Shown: piece after piece, positions 6,808-10,340 of the stretch
Position numbering within the stretch: the stretch's first letter is position 1
Layout of the letters: the number at the start of each line of letters is the position of its first letter
Assembly (NCBI GenBank): GCA_903879995.1
Contig: CAIRNW010000146.1
Coordinates: 1-10,340 of the forward strand
Length of the DNA: 10,340 nt
Reading direction: 5' to 3'
Origin: an uncultured Bacteroidota bacterium
GTDB taxonomy: Bacteria; Bacteroidota; Bacteroidia; Chitinophagales; Chitinophagaceae
Notes under the pieces: generated by a model
What the model was told of the DNA's origin: nothing
Seen by the model: the letters and a program-made list of their open reading frames with translations, nothing else
The model's database searches: none
Position numbers and translations under genes: made by a program

Positions 6808-6815
6808 CAAAGGTA
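6808..6815 (-). promoter_or_regulatory. fdx operon promoter -7 box (TACCTTTG)
   Basis: The minus strand reads TACCTTTG at 6815-6808 within TATTACCTTTGC, the same 12 bases found before lipA. The fdx ATG follows after 8 bases. Unlike lipA, no TTTG or TTG lies at the expected upstream distance. That position is occupied instead by one copy of a tandem direct repeat, so an activator may assist. This is the only evident promoter for the five-gene operon. Confidence 0.6.
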
Positions 6816-6833
6816 ATAGTTCTGCGAAGAAGG

Positions 6834-6852
6834 GGGCTTTATATGGGCTTTA
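6834..6852. repeat. Tandem 8-base direct repeat GGGCTTTA, 11-base period
   Basis: The sequence GGGCTTTA occurs at 6834-6841 and again at 6845-6852, separated by TAT, so the copies are 11 bases apart and on nearly the same face of the helix. It lies between the divergent fdx and topA genes. Relative to a transcription start inferred from the fdx -7 box, it spans roughly -31 to -49, where an activator or repressor site would be expected. Function is inferred from position only. Confidence 0.4.
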
Positions 6853-6879
6853 AAATAATTTTTCCTATTCTTGCCTAAC

Positions 6880-6907
6880 TTGCGGCCATTCCGGCAGCAA
6901 ATTTTTT
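6880..6907 (+). promoter_or_regulatory. Terminator-like hairpin plus T6 tract in the topA leader
   Basis: TTGC-G-GCC-ATTCC-GGC-A-GCAA (6880-6900) can fold into two short stems (4 and 3 pairs) split by a G/A mismatch, with a 5-base loop. It is followed by one A and then six T (6902-6907), like a weak intrinsic terminator on the + strand. The topA ATG begins only 6 bases later. It could attenuate topA or block read-in from upstream. Alternatively, ATTTTTTG at 6901-6908 could be a degenerate -7 box with TTG at 6880-6882 as its partner (18-base spacer); the two readings are not compatible. Confidence 0.35.
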
Positions 6908-6913
6908 GTACAA

Positions 6914-9475
6914 ATGGCAACAAATTTATTAATAGTAGAGAGCCCTGCAAAAGCTAAAACCATCGAGAAAATCCTGGGAAAGGAGTTTCAAGTGAAAAGT
7001 TGTTTTGGGCATATTAGGGATCTTGAAAAAGCAGGAATGGGGATTGATCTTGAAAAAGATTTTACACCAAGATATAAAGTAGCAGCGGATAAAGAAAAAG
7101 TGGTCAAAGACTTGACTTCACTCGCTAAGAAATCAAAAGAAGTTTGGCTGGCAACGGATGAGGACCGTGAGGGTGAAGCCATCAGTTGGCACTTATGTGA
7201 AGTACTGGGGCTTGATCCAAAAAAAGCTAAACGCATCGTATTTCATGAAATCACAAAACCCGCAATCCAGGCAGCAGTAAAAAAGCCCAGAAAAGTAGAT
7301 ATGAACCTGGTTATGGCGCAGCAAGCCAGGAGAATACTTGACCGTATTGTAGGATTTGAGTTAAGCCCAGTACTCTGGAGAAAAATGAGTATGCGCAACA
7401 ATCTTAGTGCGGGTCGTGTACAAAGTGTGGCGGTACGATTGATTGTAGAGAGAGAAAGAGAAATCAATACTTTTCTTCCTGTTAGTCACTTTAAACTAGA
7501 AGCGCTTTTTTCAGCAAAAGACTTAGATGGAAAATTAGTGCAATTTAAAGCAGAGGGGAAAAAGCAGAGTTCAGCCGAAAGCGCCAATCAATTTTTGAAG
7601 AATTGTGTAGGTGCTCATTATACTGTTTCCTCTATTCAGGTTAAACCTGGAAAGCGCTCCCCTGCTCCTCCATTTACCACCTCAACCTTACAACAGGAGG
7701 CTTCCAGAAAATTAGGGTATGGTGTATCCAGAACAATGCTCATCGCCCAAAAGCTCTACGAGAATGGTTATATTACTTACATGCGTACGGACAGTATCAA
7801 TCTAAGCGATACGGCACTGGCGGCCATTAGTGAAACCGTACGAACTCAATACGGCGAGCAATACCACCAGTTCAGAAAATTTAAGAACAAGAACGAATCA
7901 GCGCAAGAGGCACATGAGGCCATTCGTCCTACCTATATGAATAACGCCACAATTAAAGAGGCGGAATGGGCAAGGTTATATGAATTGATTTGGAAAAGAA
8001 CCATGGCTAGCCAAATGTCGGATGCCGAGTTAGAGAAAACTACTGCCCAGATCAGTATTACTAATCAACAGGAAGAACTGACTGCATCCGGAGAAGTTTT
8101 GAAGTTTGATGGATTCTTGAAAGTATATCGTGAGGACCGGGATGATGAAGAAAAAGAAAATGAACAGGAAGAAGGAATGCTCCCACCCCTTCAAAAGGGC
8201 CAGGAATTACCCCTGCTTTCTATGAAAGCAATAGAACGATTTAGTCGTCCTTTACCGCGTTACACAGAAGCTTCACTCGTAAAAAAATTAGAAGAATTAG
8301 GCATCGGCAGACCTTCTACTTACGCACCTACTATCTCTACCATTTTAAAAAGAGGATATGTAGAGAAAAGAGATAAGGAAGGAACGCGAAGAGATTTTCA
8401 AGTACTGCTATTAAAAAATGATAAGATCTCTAAAGTAATTGAACAAGAAAACACGGGAGCTGAAAAATCAAAATTATTCCCATCAGACCTGGGTTTGGTA
8501 GTAACTGACTTCCTCCTACAGTATTTTGACGATGTCATGGATTATGGCTTTACTGCTAAAATCGAAAATGAATTTGATGAAGTAGCAACCGGAAAGCTGA
8601 AGTGGAACAGCATGATAAAGGACTTTTACAAGCCTTTTAAAAAAGATGTAGATAAAACTATTGAAACGGCAGAGCGAATTAAAGGAGAAAGAGAACTGGG
8701 CACTGATCCTGATTCTGGAAAACCCGTGATAGCACGTATGGGGCGTTACGGAGCAATGATCCAAATCGGAAAAGCAGATGATACTGAAAAGCCACGTTTT
8801 GCTAAGGTTCCTACTGGACAGAGTATTGAAACAATAACTTTTGAGGAGGCACTTGCACTTTTTGGCGCACAAGGGCCGATGGGGAAATATGAAGACAAGG
8901 AAGTATCAGTAAACGTTGGACGATTTGGCCCATATGTTAAATGGGGGGAAGAATTTGTTTCCTTACCCAAAGGCACCGATCTCGGCACTGTGGACCTGGA
9001 GAAAGCAATTGGGTATATCAAGGAAAAACAGAGGGCAGATGCACCCGTAGGCACCTATCAGGAAAAAGCAATTACAAAAGGAAGCGGACGCTTTGGCCCC
9101 TATATCAAATGGGATGGAATTTTCATTAATGTGCCTCGTCGATATGATTTTGCAAATTTAACAGAGGCAGAGATGCACGAATTGATTGATGCAAAAATTA
9201 AAAAAGAAGAGAACAGATATATTTCCCGCTGGCCAGCAGAAAAAATCAGTTTAGAAAATGGACGCTGGGGACCCCTGGTTAAGTATGGAAAAAAATTAAT
9301 TTATCTCCCCAAAAAGGAAGACGGCTCTCGCACCACAGTGGAAGAAGCGAAAGCGCTCTCACTGGAAGCAATTAAGGCAATCATCGAGACACAAGTACCG
9401 GGTGCTTTTGCAAAAAAGAAAATTACAGCTGCCCCAAAGAAAACTAAGAAAGCAAGTCCTAAAAAAAAGAAATAA
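6914..9475 (+). CDS. topA: DNA topoisomerase I (type IA)
   Basis: An 853-residue enzyme that relaxes negative supercoils by passing strands through a transient single-strand break. The Toprim domain opens with LLIVESPAKAKT (Glu9) and has the metal-binding DxDxE in TDEDREGEAISWHL (Asp82, Asp84, Glu86). The catalytic tyrosine is Tyr289 in YITYMRTDS, with Arg291 beside it. RPSTYAPTISTILKRGYVEK marks the end of the core. The C-terminus has no zinc-finger cysteines and instead carries four GRxGPxxK-type repeats starting near residues 610, 669, 725 and 783. It ends in a Lys/Ala/Pro tail that probably contacts DNA. An A8 run encodes part of that tail just before the stop. The ATG at 6914 has no Shine-Dalgarno sequence. 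The next gene starts 3 bases after its stop, suggesting one transcript. Confidence 0.98.
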   Translation: MATNLLIVESPAKAKTIEKILGKEFQVKSCFGHIRDLEKAGMGIDLEKDFTPRYKVAADKEKVVKDLTSLAKKSKEVWLATDEDREGEAISWHLCEVLGLDPKKAKRIVFHEITKPAIQAAVKKPRKVDMNLVMAQQARRILDRIVGFELSPVLWRKMSMRNNLSAGRVQSVAVRLIVEREREINTFLPVSHFKLEALFSAKDLDGKLVQFKAEGKKQSSAESANQFLKNCVGAHYTVSSIQVKPGKRSPAPPFTTSTLQQEASRKLGYGVSRTMLIAQKLYENGYITYMRTDSINLSDTALAAISETVRTQYGEQYHQFRKFKNKNESAQEAHEAIRPTYMNNATIKEAEWARLYELIWKRTMASQMSDAELEKTTAQISITNQQEELTASGEVLKFDGFLKVYREDRDDEEKENEQEEGMLPPLQKGQELPLLSMKAIERFSRPLPRYTEASLVKKLEELGIGRPSTYAPTISTILKRGYVEKRDKEGTRRDFQVLLLKNDKISKVIEQENTGAEKSKLFPSDLGLVVTDFLLQYFDDVMDYGFTAKIENEFDEVATGKLKWNSMIKDFYKPFKKDVDKTIETAERIKGERELGTDPDSGKPVIARMGRYGAMIQIGKADDTEKPRFAKVPTGQSIETITFEEALALFGAQGPMGKYEDKEVSVNVGRFGPYVKWGEEFVSLPKGTDLGTVDLEKAIGYIKEKQRADAPVGTYQEKAITKGSGRFGPYIKWDGIFINVPRRYDFANLTEAEMHELIDAKIKKEENRYISRWPAEKISLENGRWGPLVKYGKKLIYLPKKEDGSRTTVEEAKALSLEAIKAIIETQVPGAFAKKKITAAPKKTKKASPKKKK

Positions 9476-9478
9476 TCT

Positions 9479-10231
9479 ATGAAGCGCAATTACTGGGAGA
9501 AAATGGCCCCCCATTACCAGGAAGAAATTTTTGATGTGCTTCAAAATGATAAGAAAAAATGGATTGCAAAAGCCATACGTAAATATGCCAATCCTCGGCA
9601 TCATGTTATTGACATTGGCTGTGCAGTTGGCAAATGGCTTCCTGTTTTGTCTCCTTTGTTTAAGCAAGTAGTTGCGCTAGATATTTCCAAAAACAATTTG
9701 AAAATAGCCCAGTCACTTTTCCCGAATTTAACCAACGTCATTTACCAGCAAGGCGATATGAGTAATACCCGACTGCGTTTGCAACCCGCAGAAATGGGAG
9801 TCTGTATCAATGCGTTATTAACACCTCATTCCAAGGACAGGACTATTTTTTTAAAGAACCTCCAACGTAGTATAAAACCTGGCGGCACACTGATTTTAAC
9901 TGTCCCCTCTCTTGAATCTTACTTGTTAACCAGAATCATTCAACAACAGTTCGGCATAGATACTACTCAATTTTCCGATAGAATCACCAAAGAACAAGCA
10001 CTGAAATATTGGAAAAATCTAAAACAAGGCGTGTTGAATATTGATAATGTTCCGCATAAACATTTTTTACAAGATGAACTTTGGCTGAGTTTAACACAAC
10101 ACCAATTTGATCCTATTCAGTTTAGAAAAATTGAATATAATTGGAATACCGAATTTGTCAAACCCCCACGGTGGCTCCAGGAGCCTCGTCCCTGGGATTG
10201 GCTGGTAGTTGCAAAAAGATTGCCAACATGA
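9479..10231 (+). CDS. Class I SAM-dependent methyltransferase of unknown substrate
   Basis: A 250-residue protein with a Rossmann-type methyltransferase domain. Motif I is HVIDIGCAVGKW (42-53), which binds SAM; the acidic residue of motif II is Asp68 in VVALDIS; a GD motif (Gly92-Asp93) probably contacts the adenine; and the post-motif LQRSIKPGGTLILTVPS (128-144) is the usual strand before the fifth beta-strand. The N-terminal YWEKMAPHYQEE is typical of small-molecule methyltransferases, and no RNA- or DNA-binding domain is visible. The tail RWLQEPRPWDWLVVAKR is rich in Trp and Pro and may shape the acceptor pocket. It starts 3 bases after topA and is probably co-transcribed with it; no functional link to topA is evident. 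Substrate cannot be named from the sequence. Confidence 0.85.
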   Translation: MKRNYWEKMAPHYQEEIFDVLQNDKKKWIAKAIRKYANPRHHVIDIGCAVGKWLPVLSPLFKQVVALDISKNNLKIAQSLFPNLTNVIYQQGDMSNTRLRLQPAEMGVCINALLTPHSKDRTIFLKNLQRSIKPGGTLILTVPSLESYLLTRIIQQQFGIDTTQFSDRITKEQALKYWKNLKQGVLNIDNVPHKHFLQDELWLSLTQHQFDPIQFRKIEYNWNTEFVKPPRWLQEPRPWDWLVVAKRLPT

Positions 10232-10240
10232 CGCCATGTT
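10225..10240 (+). repeat. Inverted repeat across the methyltransferase stop codon
   Basis: AACATG (10225-10230), a 4-base loop ACGC, and CATGTT (10235-10240) form a perfect 6-pair stem that includes the TGA stop at 10229-10231. There is no T tract behind it, so it is not a standard intrinsic terminator. It could be a messenger-end stabilising hairpin or chance. Confidence 0.3.
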
Positions 10241-10297
10241 AAGATATGTGGAAAAGTTCCCCTTCTTAAAATCAATCCCATGCATGAAATTGTGTGT

Positions 10298-10340
10298 ATG
10301 GGAAACAACAATGAAATTTCTGCCCTGCTCAACTTGATAG
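10298..10340 (+). CDS. Partial CDS, N-terminus of an unfinished + strand gene (possibly transglutaminase-like/SirB1-type)
   Basis: An open frame begins at the ATG at 10298 and runs off the window without a stop, reading MGNNNEISALLNLI. The same frame is open back to an ATG at 10280, which would add MHEIVC. The short stretch resembles, from memory, the opening of SirB1/transglutaminase-like proteins, which often start with a charged residue followed by an ALLxLL/I-type helix. Fourteen residues are far too few to be sure. There is no Shine-Dalgarno sequence, as for most genes here. The 66 bases between the methyltransferase stop and this ATG contain only the small hairpin noted separately. Confidence 0.35.
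   Translation, partial: MGNNNEISALLNLI

Noticed and set aside
8516..9054. Minus-strand open frames inside topA
   Set aside because: They lack recognisable domains or signals and lie fully opposite a strongly conserved gene, so they are shadows.
8739..9295. DNA repeats in the 3' part of topA
   Set aside because: The four GRxGPxxK copies are protein-level topoisomerase C-terminal repeats with diverged codons, not a mobile or recombining DNA repeat.
9461..9475. A8 run (9461-9468) near the end of topA as a programmed frameshift site
   Set aside because: Slippage by one base in either direction reaches a stop after a short unrelated tail, and no stimulatory structure or conserved extension is visible. 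The run is explained by the lysine-rich tail.
10225..10250. Intrinsic terminator after the methyltransferase
   Set aside because: The 6-pair hairpin is A+T-rich and not followed by a T tract.
1..10340. CRISPR array, tRNA, rRNA, insertion sequence, toxin-antitoxin or defence genes
   Set aside because: No regularly spaced repeats, cloverleaf sequences, terminal inverted repeats, transposase motifs or defence-type domains were seen on either strand.

Overview
The window reads as a compact, A+T-rich chromosomal segment from a member of the Bacteroidota, possibly near Chitinophagaceae. Four things point there. Two genes are preceded by TAnnTTTG promoter boxes of the Bacteroidota primary sigma factor type. 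Almost every start codon lacks a Shine-Dalgarno sequence. The TopA has zinc-free C-terminal repeats. A UbiA-type prenyltransferase is grouped with a KdsC-like HAD phosphatase and Maf. The taxon is inferred from these traits only. I see no phage, transposon, CRISPR, tRNA or rRNA, and no gap longer than about 115 bases.

Layout. (1) 53-1006 (+): a ROK-family sugar kinase without the usual zinc-binding cysteines. (2) 1003-3735 (-): a three-gene block transcribed leftward, made of an exported uncharacterised beta-rich protein, lipoyl synthase LipA, and an exported phosphodiester-glycosidase (NAGPA-domain) protein. lipA also has its own promoter inside the end of the preceding gene. (3) 3773-4189 (+): an OsmC-type peroxidase-like protein, divergent from block 2. 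(4) 4182-6799 (-): a tight five-gene operon of ISC-type [2Fe-2S] ferredoxin, IscX, KdsC-like HAD phosphatase, UbiA-family prenyltransferase and Maf nucleotide pyrophosphatase. (5) 6914-10231 (+): topoisomerase I (topA) followed 3 bases later by a class I SAM methyltransferase. A further + strand gene probably begins at about 10298 and runs off the window.

How they fit. Most of the content is housekeeping: sugar phosphorylation, lipoate biosynthesis, Fe-S handling, nucleotide sanitation, DNA topology. The clearest functional thread is Fe-S metabolism. LipA is a two-cluster radical-SAM enzyme, and the ferredoxin/IscX pair belongs to Fe-S assembly and electron supply. lipA and fdx carry the same 12-base promoter core (TATTACCTTTGC) a few bases before their start codons.

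The least explained parts are the exported protein upstream of lipA, the prenyltransferase (acceptor unknown), the HAD phosphatase (substrate unknown), and the 114-base fdx/topA divergent region. That region holds an 11-base-period direct repeat and a terminator-like hairpin directly before topA. I found no strong evidence for a new multi-gene system; the findings are mainly regulatory and family-level oddities.
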